64,000 nt of DNA from Perca fluviatilis (GCF_010015445.1 NC_053119.1:3256788-3320787), one strand, 5' to 3'. Shown: positions 1-11,384, numbered from the stretch's first letter. Program-made: numbers and translations. Notes: generated by a model from the sequence alone, not told the origin.

Positions 1-399
1 TCCGCCATTGTTGTTTTGAGCGAACCAGGCCCCCCAGGAAGTGCGCCAGGCTTTGAAGCGAATTGAACAGTGGAGCTTACAACTTCCGTGTCCGTCACGT
101 GATGCTCTCTGGCCCCAAAAAAGACGTTTTCCTTCAGACTTAGTACGTGGCGAAAGAGACGTCTGGACATCCGTGGATACAATTTGTTTTGCGTCACAAA
201 ACCCTGGCGAATTTACACCTTTTCACTGTCAGAATTTGATCCATTCAATCCGATAACATTTGGAAAGTCTATAGGAGCCGCACAATTAAATCACTTAGTC
301 TCTTCTTGTGATGTCTCGTGATATTGCGGAATTCAGCTAAACCCTGCACAGCTGTATTAAAGCACAATGTTGCCGATCAGCACATTACCGATACTGTGA
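1..399. other. no recognisable gene
   Basis: No splice-framed coding exon, RNA gene or repeat that I recognise. Two short open frames exist, but neither shows a motif or plausible exon boundaries. Confidence 0.4.
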
Positions 400-401
400 C
401 A

Positions 402-762
402 CTAAGGGGGCTTTCACAGCTACCTCGTTTGGTCCGGACATTCAGACTTTTCAGTTTGATCCGAACCAAAATTACAGGTGTGCAACCTCCCAATTCCAAA
501 CGGTGAAATTTGGTCCGCGGAGAGAGGAGACGAGGGAAGCCCGTCTACAGACCAATCAGTTACAAAAAGTGTCGGGAGACGCAGCTCACGAATGTGGACG
601 TAGTTTTGTCACGTATAGATCTTTAGGGCGCTTGCATAACTTACTGGGTTAAATGCAAAAACGTGAACCTTGGTCCAGATCCAGACTGATCTCATCACCA
701 AAGTCATGTCATGTTGCCAGATAAGGTCTCTGGTCTCTTCCAGGTGTTTAAGCCCCCTTAAT
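402..762. mobile_element. putative MITE with AAGGGGGCTT ends
   Basis: The left end carries AAGGGGGCTTTCACA and the right end is the inverted match AAGCCCCCTT, about 360 bp apart. There is no coding capacity. The target duplication could not be resolved, so the superfamily is not assigned. Confidence 0.4.
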
Positions 763-1042
763 TCAGAAACAGGGAAACATCTAAATTAAAACAGGCGATT
801 GAATGCTATGAAACCAATATGAACTTGAAATTCCAAGCCCTTTTTTTAAGCTGGTAGCAGATCCCCTGATGCTGCGAGCAGGTGTGAGGGCCAGCCTGGG
901 TTTAATGGAGCGTCTCCATGTCCCAGAATGGCCCAGAGGCTTTTCGACAGTATTTTAAAAGGCTTTAAAAGGCTCACAGAGTAGCTCTGCGTGTAACTCC
1001 TATGTAAACCCAATTCCTCCGTCACTCAACAAGTCATTAAAC

Positions 1043-1055
1043 TTACACACACACA

Positions 1056-1128
<73 letters not shown>
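1043..1128. repeat. (AC)n microsatellite
   Basis: About 40 nearly uninterrupted AC dinucleotides, with a single AT interruption near the start. Confidence 0.95.
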
Positions 1129-1130
<2 letters not shown>

Positions 1131-1249
1131 CCCTGCAGCAGGTTCAACATCTGGTGGAGAGACGGAAATCAGAAAAAAAAAAAATTCTGCTAAAGCAGCA
1201 GATTAATGAAGTTGCGGCTGGAATAATTACATATAATAACATTTCTCAC

Positions 1250-1620
1250 ATTTTTCACACATCTAACTCTCCCATCGCGTAAAATCCGGATGCTTGGTCG
1301 TGTGCCTTTGGGTGTTTCTTATTCACGCTAAACGTCTTTGACATGCGGCATAAGAACAGGACAGTTAGGTTTAGGAAAAGATCATGGATGAGGTTATAAA
1401 ATGTACATTTCAGTGACACACGGTACAAGCACGGGACAGTAATGTTTAGGAAAAGATCTTACCGTTGTCGCTCTCAACTTACAGCGCCGCGGTCGCGCTT
1501 CTGCTCTGCCCGGTGCGTTCCATACAGACGCTAAAAGATGATTTTTGCGTAGCATCTGATGCTGAGAGGCACTGACCAAGTGTCAGTGCCTCTCAGCATC
1601 ATTTAAGAGTTGGGAGTGAG
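1250..1620. repeat. fragment of dispersed repeat with AACCCGTTCTCACTCC-type ends
   Basis: The stretch contains degenerate copies of segments (the GGACAGT..GTTTAGGAAAAG motif twice) and the inverted GAGTTGGGAGTGAG end seen in the repeat at 14574 and 45655. It includes a perfect hairpin at 1559-1600. It looks like a decayed copy of a dispersed fish DNA repeat that I cannot name. Confidence 0.4.
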
Positions 1621-1624
1621 GTGG

Positions 1625-1750
1625 TCAACCCTATGTTCCCACAGCCCTATGGTCCCACAGCTCTATGTTCCCACAGCCCTATGTTCCCACAGCCCTATGT
1701 TCCCACAGCTCTATGGTCCCACAGCTCTGTTCCCACAGCCCTATGTTACC
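1625..1750. repeat. 16-bp minisatellite (CCCACAGCCCTATGTT)
   Basis: About seven imperfect tandem copies of a 16-bp unit built on CCCACAGCYCTATG. The same minisatellite occurs in inverse orientation at 19007-19225 and as a single unit at 16372, always inside the same dispersed repeat family. The open frame across it is a by-product of the repeat. Confidence 0.85.
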
Positions 1751-1997
1751 AATTTCATCACTAAATTCATTTCTGACAACGTTTTAGGTGAGAAATGAAC
1801 TGTTTAGATTTCGAATATATCGGCAGTCTTGCGAAAATCGATGCCGAATTGACAATTTGCTTCGGAGTTTTCGGAGTTGAGAAGCTCCATGAAGTGAGGC
1901 GACAGCCAGCAGGCGCCTGGCCCTAGCCGCTAGATCGTCGCTGGGCCAGTCCTGCTTAGAGACCCCGCTCTAAGCTGGATGTCTCTCAGACCGGTCT

Positions 1998-2093
1998 CAC
2001 TCACACACACACACACACACACACCGCTGTAAGCTGGAGGTCTCTCAGACTGGTCTCACACACACACACACAATCACATACACACACACACAC
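1998..2093. repeat. interrupted (AC)n repeats with a duplicated GTCTCTCAGACNGGTCTCAC segment
   Basis: Two or three short AC runs are separated by a duplicated stretch reading CTGGAGGTCTCTCAGAC. The composition is simple repeat and nothing codes. Confidence 0.7.
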
Positions 2094-2261
2094 AGCGCAG
2101 CAGGCAGAGGCGGGGGAGAGAGAGATACCCGTTTCTCTTTGGGAGACTTGTTTAAATTATGACAAATATGCTATATACATTAGATTTAGTCTGCGCGGGT
2201 CGGGGTTACCGGCGGACGCCGCTCCTTGCGACCGTTCATTTGCGCGAAACTCAGACGCCAA

Positions 2262-2745
2262 CAATGAAAAGGGAACTCCCCGCCGAGTTCAACGATACCT
2301 CACACAAGACTCTACATCATACGGTTCATTAACTGTGAAAAGGGGCGTGGCTAAATCATAGGGGGGCGGGTCAAACCATCACCAATTAAAAAGGAAATCT
2401 CTGCTGAGTTCAATGATACCTCACACAAGGGTTTACATGAAACTGGTCATTAGTTATGAAAGGAGGCGTGGCTTAAACATAGGGGGCAGGCCAAACCATC
2501 ACCAATGAAGAAGGAAGTCTCTGCTGAGTTCATTGATACCTCACACAAGGGTATATCTTAAACGGTTCAAATGTTATGAAAGGGGGCGTGGCTAAAGCTT
2601 AGGGGCGGGTCAAACCATCACCAATAAAAAAGGAAGTCTGTGCTGAGTTCAATGACACCTCACACAAGGGTATACCTTAAATGGTTCAAATGTTATGAAA
2701 GGGGGCGTGGCCTGAGTAAGTGGGCGTGGTCATATTATAGGGGGC
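2262..2745. repeat. four tandem copies of a ~120-bp unit with GC boxes
   Basis: The phrase GCTGAGTTCAATGATACCTC recurs at about 2280, 2402, 2522 and 2641, giving a period near 120 bp. Each unit carries GGGGCGTGGC, which resembles an Sp1/KLF-type GC box, followed by a GGGCGGGTCAAACCATCACC-like block. The array is probably the internal part of the dispersed repeat that follows. Confidence 0.75.
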
Positions 2746-3835
2746 GGCTCAGTATCACATCTAGACCACACATTCTGAGTTTCATGCAAATCGGATGATG
2801 TTTGTCATGTAAGGCGCATTTCATGTTGCCAGCAGGGGGCGCTATGACCAAAATTCAATTTTGGCCTGTAGGTGTCCTCAGGCCTGGACCCTTGTCAATC
2901 GTGAGAAATTTCGGGCAGATACGACAACGTACACTCAAGTTACAACGACTTCTTTGTTCATCGCTAAACACTCAAAATGGCCACCACGCCACGCACCGTC
3001 TGACGAAAAGTTTTTCTTTTAATAACTTTTCATCGTTAAGGTGTTGGGATGGTACAGACCAAGTTTGAAGTCCATCGGATGAAATCTCTAGGAGGAGTTC
3101 GTTAGTAAGCACCCTTGACTTTTAGGCCTACTTCCTGTTGCCACTAGGGGGCGCTATGACTTTAAGTAAATATCGGCCTTTATTTGTCCTCAGGGTTGGA
3201 CTCTTATGAATCCTGAAACGTTTCGAGCCAGTTGGACAACGCACACTCGAGTTACACCCACTTCCTGTTTCTGCGGCGAAAAGCACAAAATGGCCGCCCC
3301 GCCACGGCCACGCCCTATGACGAAAAGTTTTTCTTTTAACAACTTTTCATCATTAACATCTTAAGATGGCACAGACCGAGTTTGAAGTTGATCGGATGAA
3401 ATCTCTAGGAGGAGTTCGTTAAAGTACGACGTGGAAATGGCCAAAATTGCAGTAATTTCGAACTTTGAAATCAAAATGGCGGACTTCCTGTTGGGTTTAG
3501 GGTATGGCTCTCATGAAGTTTTTTGTACATCGTGACATGTTACATATGTGTACCACTTTCGTGAGTCTACGTTAAACGTACTGCAGGGGCTCAATTTTCG
3601 TAACTTTCCAGGGGGCGCTAGAGAGCCATTTTTGTGCGCCTATTCCCGAAACCCTTAAAATACGTAAATTTTCACCAGACTTGATGCGACCGCCAAATTT
3701 TGTGAGTTTTTGAATATGTTAAGCCCCTCAAAAAGGCAATTCATTTGACGGGAAAAACAATAATAATAGAAACAAACAATAATTCCTTCAGTTTCAATAG
3801 GGCCTTCGCCGCTGTCGGCGCTCGGGCCCTAAATA
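2746..3835. mobile_element. dispersed fish repeat ending in a GGCCTTCGCCG..CGGCG..GGGCCC hairpin
   Basis: Two diverged halves repeat the motifs GGGGGCGCTATGAC, GACAACGYACACTCRAGTTAC and AGGAGTTCGTTA, at about 2830-3110 and 3140-3430. The right end is a GC-rich imperfect hairpin, TAGGGCC..GGGCCCTA, preceded by an AATAATAAT tract. There is no coding potential. I recognise the type as a common fish interspersed repeat but cannot name the family. Confidence 0.5.
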
Positions 3836-4135
3836 TTACGGTGCAAATCCTCCATCATAACAGCAATGCTCCAAGGTCCAAACGCGCCTGGCTTTTAAAG
3901 GGAATGGGAGATGATCTCTGATTGGTTGATTGCATGTTACGCCCAGAACACCCCTCTGATTAATGAAGACACTAAGTACAACCCTTTAGAACCAGGCGCC
4001 CGGCGCATACCCTTTTTTCCGCCGTCAAACTAGCAAAAGTGGATTTGGACACGCCCTAAACACACCTGCCTGGTGCACCTGCACCAGGCACTTCACACCG
4101 TGCGATGAGATCGCTAAAATAGGGCCATAAAACTC
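3836..4135. mobile_element. degenerate non-autonomous element (GGCGCC-rich)
   Basis: Contains ACCAGGCGCCCGGCGCA, CACCTGCACCAGGCAC and an ATAGGGCC terminus resembling the start of the element near 47745. It is probably a decayed MITE. The boundaries are uncertain. Confidence 0.3.
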
Positions 4136-4672
4136 AAAGGTAAAAATCTGTAAATTTCAAAATGACTCTTACGGAGAGTTTTTAACAACAACTAATAATG
4201 GGAAGACAATCGTGCTTCTATTGAATACAGATGGGGATCCATTGTCTCATTTATATTAAAAGCTCAGCTTGTTATGTTGCTTTAATTCCCTACAGGGCAT
4301 TAAATGTGCCAAACTGTAGACAGAAAGTTGGAAAGTTCAAGGTAATATTCAGCCAGCTGAGGGCAGAAACAAGGCTGGTTGTTAAATAATTAATAGCTGT
4401 TCCAGTGTGGCTTAAAATGGGCCAGATTTTCTTTATACAATGTTAGCAAAAAGCCAAGTTTGGCATTAATAGATGATTGGATCAGCAGTGCAATATGTTC
4501 TCATTGTTCATTGGAAACAAGTGAACACAGTTACTAAGAGAATTCTTAAAATCTCAAGCAACAAATGAGTTAATAGGGAAAACTGCTATAACGTTTCTAG
4601 CCAGCAGCTCAGAAGATTCATTCTGCAGAGTGAAATATCTCTCTTGGATTGATCACTGAGACACGTAATAAG
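4136..4672. other. unannotated AT-rich sequence
   Basis: No gene, RNA or repeat structure was seen on either strand. Confidence 0.4.
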
Positions 4673-5140
4673 CAGTCCCTCCAGAAAAATGTGATTATGC
4701 GATCGCATAATTCAACGCATAATCAGCCAAAGTCCGCATATTTATGCGTGGGCGCATTATTTCAAATACGCTGAACTTTCGTCGCATAAATTGCCGATTT
4801 CCGCGCAAAATATGCGGGGCTTGCATGATTTCATAATCCCCGCATTTTCATTGCAAAAATGTCACACAATATATCTTAGCAGAAAGTTGAAAAATGTTGC
4901 GTTTACTTCACACAAGAGCAGCCATTTTCCACTGTTGCCATAGGAACGTTATGAAGTGACGTAATTACGCGACGTGAACATCATCGAAAAGCAGGTTTTG
5001 CAAGTTCCCGCAATTTCATCGCATAAAACTGCATAAATATCCCGCATATTCCATCGCATTTTTTAAGAAAACGTGCCGCAAAATCAAGGATTTTTGCCGC
5101 AACAATCACAAAAAAACTCCGCATTTTTCTGGAAGGACTG
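4673..5140. mobile_element. 468-bp MITE, hAT-like ends CAGTCCNTCCAGAAAAATG
   Basis: The left end reads CAGTCCCTCCAGAAAAATG and the inverted right end reads CAGTCCTTCCAGAAAAATGC, so the TIRs are about 19 bp with one mismatch. The interior is full of GCATAAT/ATTATGC and GCGCAT motifs and is strongly self-complementary. CAG termini suggest hAT, but no clean 8-bp duplication is visible (GTAATAAG against AATAGGTA). Confidence 0.7.
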
Positions 5141-5876
5141 AATAGGTACTGCCGTGGCTCCCAGAGGACGCAAATTACTTTGGCGATCCAAGTTTTTCAG
5201 GATAAACCTAAATCTATGCAGCTAAACTTTGAAACAATGATAACTAAAGGACTGCATTCATATAGTGCTTCAATCCACAGTGCTTTACAATGTGCCTCTC
5301 ACATGAGGCTGTCCAAACATCCACATTAGAACATATTTACAGTTATAGTGGCGGCGCCCTCTAGGGGCCGTAGTAGTTATGATGGGAGCAAAACAGGTAG
5401 TACAAGAGTATAAGAGCTAGTTCAAGTCTAATTAATAAAATTCTCCTGTGGGTCGTATTAGAGGTTTGCCCAAGAGTAGGGATATCCCGATCACAGAATC
5501 GGATTAGAGACGATTTTGGCATGTTTTTTAACTGATTGGGGATCAGCATTCACCCCGTTTACCTTACGCCAATCATGTACATCAGATCGTAGTGATCGCT
5601 GCCTTTAATCACTTAAATTGCAGTTAAACGACAAAATCAGATGAGAAAAGGGTATTTTACAATAACTTTGAATGCGCCACGAGGTTAACAACAGCAGTGT
5701 TGTAGTAGTAGTAGTGTAGTAGTGCTAGTTAGTGTCTTTTAGCTCTTAGCTTTAGTGGCAAAGGCCCCCTTTTGCACCCTCGTGGCGCCAGGTGCGGTTC
5801 AAAGTAGTGCATCGTACCCACATTTCCGTAACAAAACTAGCTAGAATCTGTCCTTGCCTTACTGACTTCTGGGATC
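5141..5876. other. repeat-derived sequence without genes
   Basis: Contains a short stretch like the 'ATTTATATAGYGCTT' dispersed tails (about 5250-5300), a GTAGTAGTAGT run and nothing that codes. It ends with the target site GGATCCAG used by the adjoining Harbinger element. Confidence 0.4.
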
Positions 5877-5879
5877 CAG
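5877..5879. repeat. target-site duplication CAG (first of three)
   Basis: CAG directly precedes the left terminus GGCCCGTATCCC of the first Harbinger element. It is repeated at 8945-8947 and 11931-11933. Confidence 0.9.
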
Positions 5880-6122
5880 GGCCCGTATCCCTAAAGAATT
5901 TTTATGCAAAAAGTGGCTCCTAGCAGCCAAATTCTAAGAAAATTCTCAGAGGCATGACGTTTTCTTAGAATTTCCCCTAAAAGTGACACCGAAAATCCCA
6001 GTTAATATAAAAGCTATTCCTCAAGAGTCCTAGCGCTTAAAAGGGCTCCTAAGGCGAGATCTGCTAAGAGCAGGGAAGAGGACTTTTAGTGGCTTAGGAG
6101 TTCCCCTAAGCAGCTGCACAAC

Positions 6123-7393
6123 ATGGCCAACAGAGGAGGCAGGAGAGATGTCCTGCAAACACTGGATGACAGGGAATTATTGAGACGCTACAGATTGGAT
6201 CGTGCAGGAATCATGTTTGTGGTGGATCTCCTTAGAGATGCAATTACTTCACCAACTCTACGCCACAACGCTAGTACACCGGAGAAGAAAGTAATCACAA
6301 CCCTGAGGTATTTGGCAACAGGGAAAATGCAACAATGCAGCAGTGATGACTTGGGTCTGTCCCAATCCTCCGTCAGCAGAGTCATCACCCAAACACTGAC
6401 AGCTTTGTCACAACCTAATATTGTGACACAATTTGTTTCATTCCCGCTGGATGCCCGCACGTTACACACACATAAAAGGGCATTTATGGACATTGCAGGA
6501 TTCCCTGGCGTTGTGGGTGTAATTGATGGAACACATGTGAGAATAATTGCGCCATCAGAGGACGAGGCTGTCTTTGTTAACAGGAAGAATTTCCACAGCA
6601 TCAATGTGCAAATAGTGTTCAATGCGGCCTGTAAGATTTTGGACATTGTGGCTAAATGGCCAGGCTCCACACATGATGCGAGAATGCTCTCCGAGAGTGG
6701 CATCAGACAGCTTTTTGAGAGACGCTATGTGCCAGCTAATTGCAACTTGTTAGGGGACAGTGGCTACCCATGCAAACCATGGCTCCTTACACCTTACCTC
6801 CAGCCACGCCAAGGGCCCCAACTAAACTATAACAGGTAAGCCAAACAATACAAAAATCATGGAAATGAAATGCAAGCAATATGTTAGAGCATCCAAGTAG
6901 TGCAATATTTCCATCAAATAATTAAAGGTCTATATTCTATTGTAGGGCCCACAAGAGAACAAGAGCGGTGGTGGAGCGTGGCATAGGCCAGCTTAAGAGG
7001 CGCTTTCATGTTCTCCACGGAGAGGTGCGGCTGAGGCCTGAAAAAGTCAGCAAAGTCATCATAGCCTGTGCAATATTACACAATATTTGCAAGGTTAGAC
7101 AGATTGCAGAACCTCTGGAGGATGGCGATGAGGATGAAGACAACGATGAGGATGGTGGTGAAGAAGATATTCACATTCCACAGGGGAACCTAGCCCAGAG
7201 TGGACTGCCTTACAGGGCAAACTTCACAAATTTACATTTCAGGCAAGCTGTAGCCCCATGTCATTTGAGAACTTGTGATGGTATTAAGAACTACCACAGT
7301 TTTACTGCACATCACCTGCAATTGTTAAATGCAAGACAGAGAACACAATCTCTAAATGGTTTATTTTTTAGGTGTTCAATTTTAAGGCGGTAG
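6123..7393 (+). CDS. HARBI1-like DDE transposase, exons 6123-6835 and 6946-7393
   Basis: Nuclear PIF/Harbinger transposase that would cut the element's own termini together with its Myb-like partner. Exon 1 encodes about 237 residues. A helix-turn-helix-like segment lies near residues 55-90, the first catalytic Asp is D135 in GVIDGTH, and the second is D212 in LLGDSGYP. Exon 1 ends in AACAG before a GTAAGC donor. A TGTAG acceptor opens exon 2, which supplies the third acidic residue, E248, in [13 protein letters not shown], then an acidic Asp/Glu tract. The conserved C-terminus NLHF should be followed by a stop (as in copy 2, NLHFM-stop). Here the stop is lost and the frame runs about 50 residues further, for about 386 in total against roughly 350 for HARBI1. 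No internal stop or frameshift was seen. The start ATG lies inside ACAACATGG, a good initiation context. Confidence 0.93.
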
Positions 7394-8253
7394 TACTCCT
7401 CCTGAAGGGAAAGGACTTTTTTTTGTTGTTCAAACACATTGTGAGTTGCAATCTTCTCTCCTGCAGGGATGCTGACGGAGCAGGTGCTGCGGATGGGAAT
7501 GGGGTTTGATCCGCCTATCCTGAGCAGCAGCTGCAGATGGTTCGGGCAGAAATCTTGTCGGCAAACTTGATGGGCCCGGTTCTTGTGATGGCTCCATGCT
7601 ACAGAAATACATAGGCCTAGTTTAATTATTGTTTTGATTAAATTAATTTAATACAATGAGCATGGATAACACATGAAATGGCTTCTGCAATGAATAAACA
7701 CTGTTGATATGAATAACCCTGTGTCCTACCTTTGCTGCATTTCAAGGGCCTGCATCATTGACGTGTCAATGCCTGTTGGCAGACCGGTGACACTGACCTC
7801 AGAGTGTACCCGGACTTGAAAGACAGTGTCGGCCACCTGGGACAGCCGCTTTGCAGGTGGTCCACCCCCTAGAAAGAAACAGTCAATGAACACAGTACTT
7901 AGGCATGTAAATTAACTTTGCCAGCAGGAGCAAGTTGCCAGATTATGTGGTAGGCTATAGTATTTTGCTCACCTGTGAGTGAGGATTCCCGCTTGTGTGC
8001 TGCAATCTCATCTTTTGCCTTGGACTGCAGCACATACCACCTTTTCTCACAATCGTCGCCTGTCCGCACCACCAGTGGAAAAGAGGCATTGATAGTTTGG
8101 GATATTGTGTCCCAGGCGCGCCTCTTGCCTTGGCTAATGACAGTTGGGCCAAATTTTCCTCGTAACATACCTTTATGTTCGTTCACCAACTGGGCCAGCA
8201 ACAAACCTTGCTCCTCAGTCCAGTTCGGCTTGCGATTCCTTTTTGTTCTCCAT
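7311..8253 (-). pseudogene. Myb-like (SANT/trihelix) Harbinger partner gene, frameshifted
   Basis: In Harbinger elements this DNA-binding partner brings the transposase to the nucleus and the termini. Exon 1 (about 8253-7976) encodes KPNWTEEQGLLLAQLVNEHK, a tryptophan-containing Myb/SANT helix, then GDDCEKRWYVLQSKAKDEIAAHKRE before a GTGAGC donor. Exon 2 (about 7872-7732) encodes PPAKRLSQVADTVFQV..; a third exon ends in the coiled coil VLSLQEEYYRLKIEHLKNK. Breaks visible: an extra base in the AAAAA run just after the ATG, and a frameshift before the coiled coil. The 3' end overlaps the read-through tail of the convergent transposase gene. Confidence 0.82.
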
Positions 8254-8944
8254 TTTCTGTGTTTGTAGGATATTTGTTAACAAGCCTTCATAAATAGACC
8301 AGCCAGCAATCACAGACATTGATAAAAGCTGAGCCGTGTTACCCTCGTTAAGACCACACTGAGTTGTAACGTTGCAATTTCTACTTCATTAAGGACAGCC
8401 CCTTGAGATAGGCCATCTTGTTTTCAATGGGGTCCATATGGGAGTGAAAGTACAAAATATGCCAGCTAGGATATTAATATGAGCAAATAAGACACAAATC
8501 ATTATTTGAACAGGGTGTAATGAGCTTAAGTTTTCACATATTTTAGATTGTAATGTTAGGCTATAACCCCTACAGCTTACTTACTTCATTTTCCAGATAT
8601 TTTCTTGAATGTGAAATATTATTTACAATTACAGTCTGCATAAGATTAGAGTGTATAATTATGTTTATTGATTTGAGGGTACATTGTTTGCTCATTATCA
8701 CCAAAAGTTCATTTTCATCAAACTTGTAGGATCAACCAATCACGGCTTTTGAAATGATGACTCATACCTAGCAACGGGATCAACCACACCTCCTCACTAA
8801 GATAGGATTTTCCATCCATTCCTTGCTCAGAGTTCACTGAAAATGTTCTGGAATCACTTCTAAGCTAAAACTCCTGGCAAGGAATTTTTAGGTTAAGTTA
8901 GGAGCTCTCTGAGAGGATTCTCAGAATCTTTAGGGATACGGGCC

Positions 8945-8947
8945 CAG
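8945..8947. repeat. shared CAG duplication between the two Harbinger elements
   Basis: Only CAG separates the end of copy 1 (..ATACGGGCC) from the start of copy 2 (GGCCCGTATTC..). One trinucleotide therefore serves as target duplication for both insertions. Confidence 0.92.
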
Positions 8948-9179
8948 GGCCCGTATTCATAAAGAATCTTAACGCAAAGAGTAGCTCCTAGTGACGAAAT
9001 TCTAAGAAAATTCTTAGAAATGTGGGCGTTTACTCTTAAAATTAAAGAAAAACTCCTAGTAAAGAAAAAAGTAATTCAGAAAGAATCTCAACCCTTAAAA
9101 GAGGTCTTAAGGTCAAAATTGTTAGGAGCACGGATGAGGACTTTTAAGAGGCTTAAGAGTTTCTTTAGCAGAGGAGAAA

Positions 9180-10347
9180 ATGGCAGAAAGACGAAGGAGA
9201 AGAAATGTGCTGCAGACAATGGATGACAGTGAGTTAATACGACGCTATAGATTAGATCGTGCAGGGATTATGTTTGTGACTGATCTTATTAGAGACGCGC
9301 TAACATCTCCGACACAGCGCAGAAATGCCATAGCGCCAGAAATGAAAGTTATCAGTACATTACGATATTTGGCAACTGGGAAAATGCAACAATGCAGTAG
9401 TGATGATTTGGGTCTGTCACAACCTTCTGTAAGCAGAGTGATCACACAAACAATTACAGCACTTTCAGAACCTCTTATTGTTTCGCAGTTCATTTCGTTT
9501 CCACTGGACATTCCCACCTTGCAGGCTCAAAAAACTGCATTTATGAATATAGCAGGCTTCCCTGGTGTTGTCGGAGTAATTGATGGAACCCACATCCGAA
9601 TTATTGCACCGTCGGAAGACGAGGATGTTTATGTTAATAGAAAGAGGTACCACAGCATAAACGTTCAAGTTGTTTTGGTGCAGATTATAAGATTGTAGAC
9701 ATTGTTGCAAAATGGCCCGGCGCAACACATGATGCCAGGATACTGGTAGAAAGTGGCCACGTGGCCTGAGACATCTGTTTGAAGGACGTCATATTCCAGC
9801 AAATTGCCACTTGTTAGGGGACAGTGGTTATCCTTGTAAACCATGGCTCCTCACACCTTACCTCCGTCCTGACCAGGGGTCACAGCTAAATTACAACAGG
9901 TAACAGTGACAACACATACACTTAATGTGTGTGGACTTCAAATTTAGAGAACAACAAATGTGTTGCAGTAGTATTTGTAGGCTACTCTACTTCCCATAAA
10001 TAACCTACCATTTTGTTTTGAAAATATCAACTGAATTCTGTTAATTTTCATTAACTCACAGAGCTCACAAGAAAACACGAGCCGTAGTTGAGCGGGGTAT
10101 TGGTCAACTAAAGAGGCGCTTTCACATTTTGCATGGAGAGGTGCGACTGGCACCAGAAAAGGTCTGCAAAGTGATAACAGCCTGTGCAGTGCTTCATAAC
10201 ATCTGTAAAGCTAGACAAATTGCAGACCCTCCCACGGACAATCGGGCTGATGAAGAGGATGATGAAGAATACCCTCCACAAGGGAGGGATCTGTCCCAAA
10301 GTGGGAATCCTTACAGAGCTCAGTTTACTAATTTGCATTTCATGTAA
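9180..10347 (+). pseudogene. HARBI1-like transposase, broken (exons 9180-9899 and 10062-10347)
   Basis: Homologue of the transposase at 6123. The first catalytic Asp is D135 in GVIDGTHIRI. Near 9676 one base is missing relative to copy 1, so the frame ends prematurely (..VVLVQIIRL). The remainder continues in another frame. An 8-bp CACGTGGC insertion around 9758 shifts it again, after which LLGDSGYPCKPW (second Asp) is still legible. The exon 1 donor is CAG|GTAACA and the exon 2 acceptor CACAG at 10061. Exon 2 encodes [13 protein letters not shown] (catalytic Glu) and stops after NLHFM. Two lesions make this copy non-functional for transposase. Confidence 0.92.
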
Positions 10348-10440
10348 GTTACTGTGAATGTAATATAAAAACCGTGACTAAACAGACACACCTTAGCCAA
10401 CATTTTCATTAGAAAGATATTATGAAGACACAAAAAAATA

Positions 10441-11384
10441 TTATTTGTTATTAGTTTTATTTTTGAGTAGCTCAATTTTTAGTTTGTAGTACTCCTCCTG
10501 TAGATGGAGTACTGTTTTCTGCTGCTTTAGGACATCCATCTCCATCTCCAGTTTTTGGTCTACTAGGGATGGTGTTGGAGCAGCTGCGGTGGCAGCAGAA
10601 GGAATGAGGCGCTTCGGGCTGAGGGTCGCCCACCTGCGATGTCGACGGTCCCCATTCCTCTGCTGAAGGCTCTGTGCTACTGAAGGGAGAAAACATTTAA
10701 TGTCTGTTATTTAAAATAAATGTAGGCCAATTTATTTCATTTTTTCTCCGTTCATAGAATGCCAGATAGAAATGGCCTTGCCTATGTTAAATAAAAATGT
10801 GTCTTTATATTGTGTTACTTGGCTGTTGGTTTATTAAAATTACCATTTTTGTAGTTCCACCAGCTGAATCATTGAGCTGTCTGTGCCCTCCTTCAAACCG
10901 GTGATACTCGTTTCTGAGTGACCTAAGATGTTAAAAACGGTTTGGGCTACTTGGGACAGCTGTTTAGCAGGTGGTCCCCCCCCTAAAAAACAATACAGTG
11001 GACCACATGTACAGTAGGCTATACATATATAATTGTTAGAGATAAGTTTGCCAGCGTACAAAAAAGTGTTATAGCACTCACCTGTGCGTGAAGACTCCCG
11101 CTTGTGTGCTGCAATTTCCTCTCTGGCTTTTGATTGCAACACATACCAGCGTTTCTCACAGTCTTCATTGGTGCGCACAAGCAGGGGGAATGAACCGTTA
11201 ATAGTTTGTGCTATACGCTCCCATGTCTGCTTCTTGTCCCGTGCTGTGACACGTGCCACGTGTCCACGTGCTGTGTGAATTTTCCTTTAAGAATGGCCTT
11301 GTGTTCCTCCACTAACTGGGCTAACAGTAAACACTGTTCCTCTGTCCAGTTGGGCTTTCTCGCCCTTCTTGGTTTTGATTCCAT
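10441..11384 (-). pseudogene. Myb-like Harbinger partner gene, frameshifted
   Basis: Starts with ATG at 11384 and encodes KPNWTEEQCLLLAQLVEEHK (SANT-like helix). The frame is then broken near 11270 by an insertion of about 17 bp containing repeated CACGTG. The second part reads KQTWERIAQTINGSFPLLVRTNEDCEKRWYVLQ in another frame, cut here only by exon structure. The GTGAGT donor is at about 11085. The second exon (about 10985-10845) carries PPAKQLSQVAQTVFNILG. The last exon ends in the coiled coil VLHLQEEYYKLKIELLKNK with a stop at 10441. Same role as the partner gene in copy 1. Confidence 0.82.

Larger units (their letters stand above)
5880..8944. mobile_element. Harbinger transposon copy 1 (complete, 3065 bp)
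   Basis: The left terminus GGCCCGTATCCCTAAAGA is matched by an identical inverted 18-bp right terminus ending at 8944, and CAG flanks both sides. The element holds a two-exon HARBI1-type transposase on the plus strand and a Myb-like gene on the minus strand, converging in the centre. This two-gene layout is the established architecture of animal PIF/Harbinger elements. The transposase frame is intact, so the copy could still supply transposase. Confidence 0.93.

Noticed and set aside
1610..1798. Pro/Ser-rich repeat protein
   Set aside because: Translation of the 16-bp minisatellite; the same repeat is open in three frames at 19 kb.
2802..3068. 88-residue plus frame as a gene
   Set aside because: Falls within a dispersed repeat whose second half does not preserve the frame.
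4673..5140. Clean 8-bp hAT duplication for this MITE
   Set aside because: The flanks GTAATAAG and AATAGGTA do not match, so only the TIRs are claimed.
6188..6703. 171-residue minus-strand frame opposite the Harbinger transposase
   Set aside because: Shadow of the transposase coding strand; no motif of its own.
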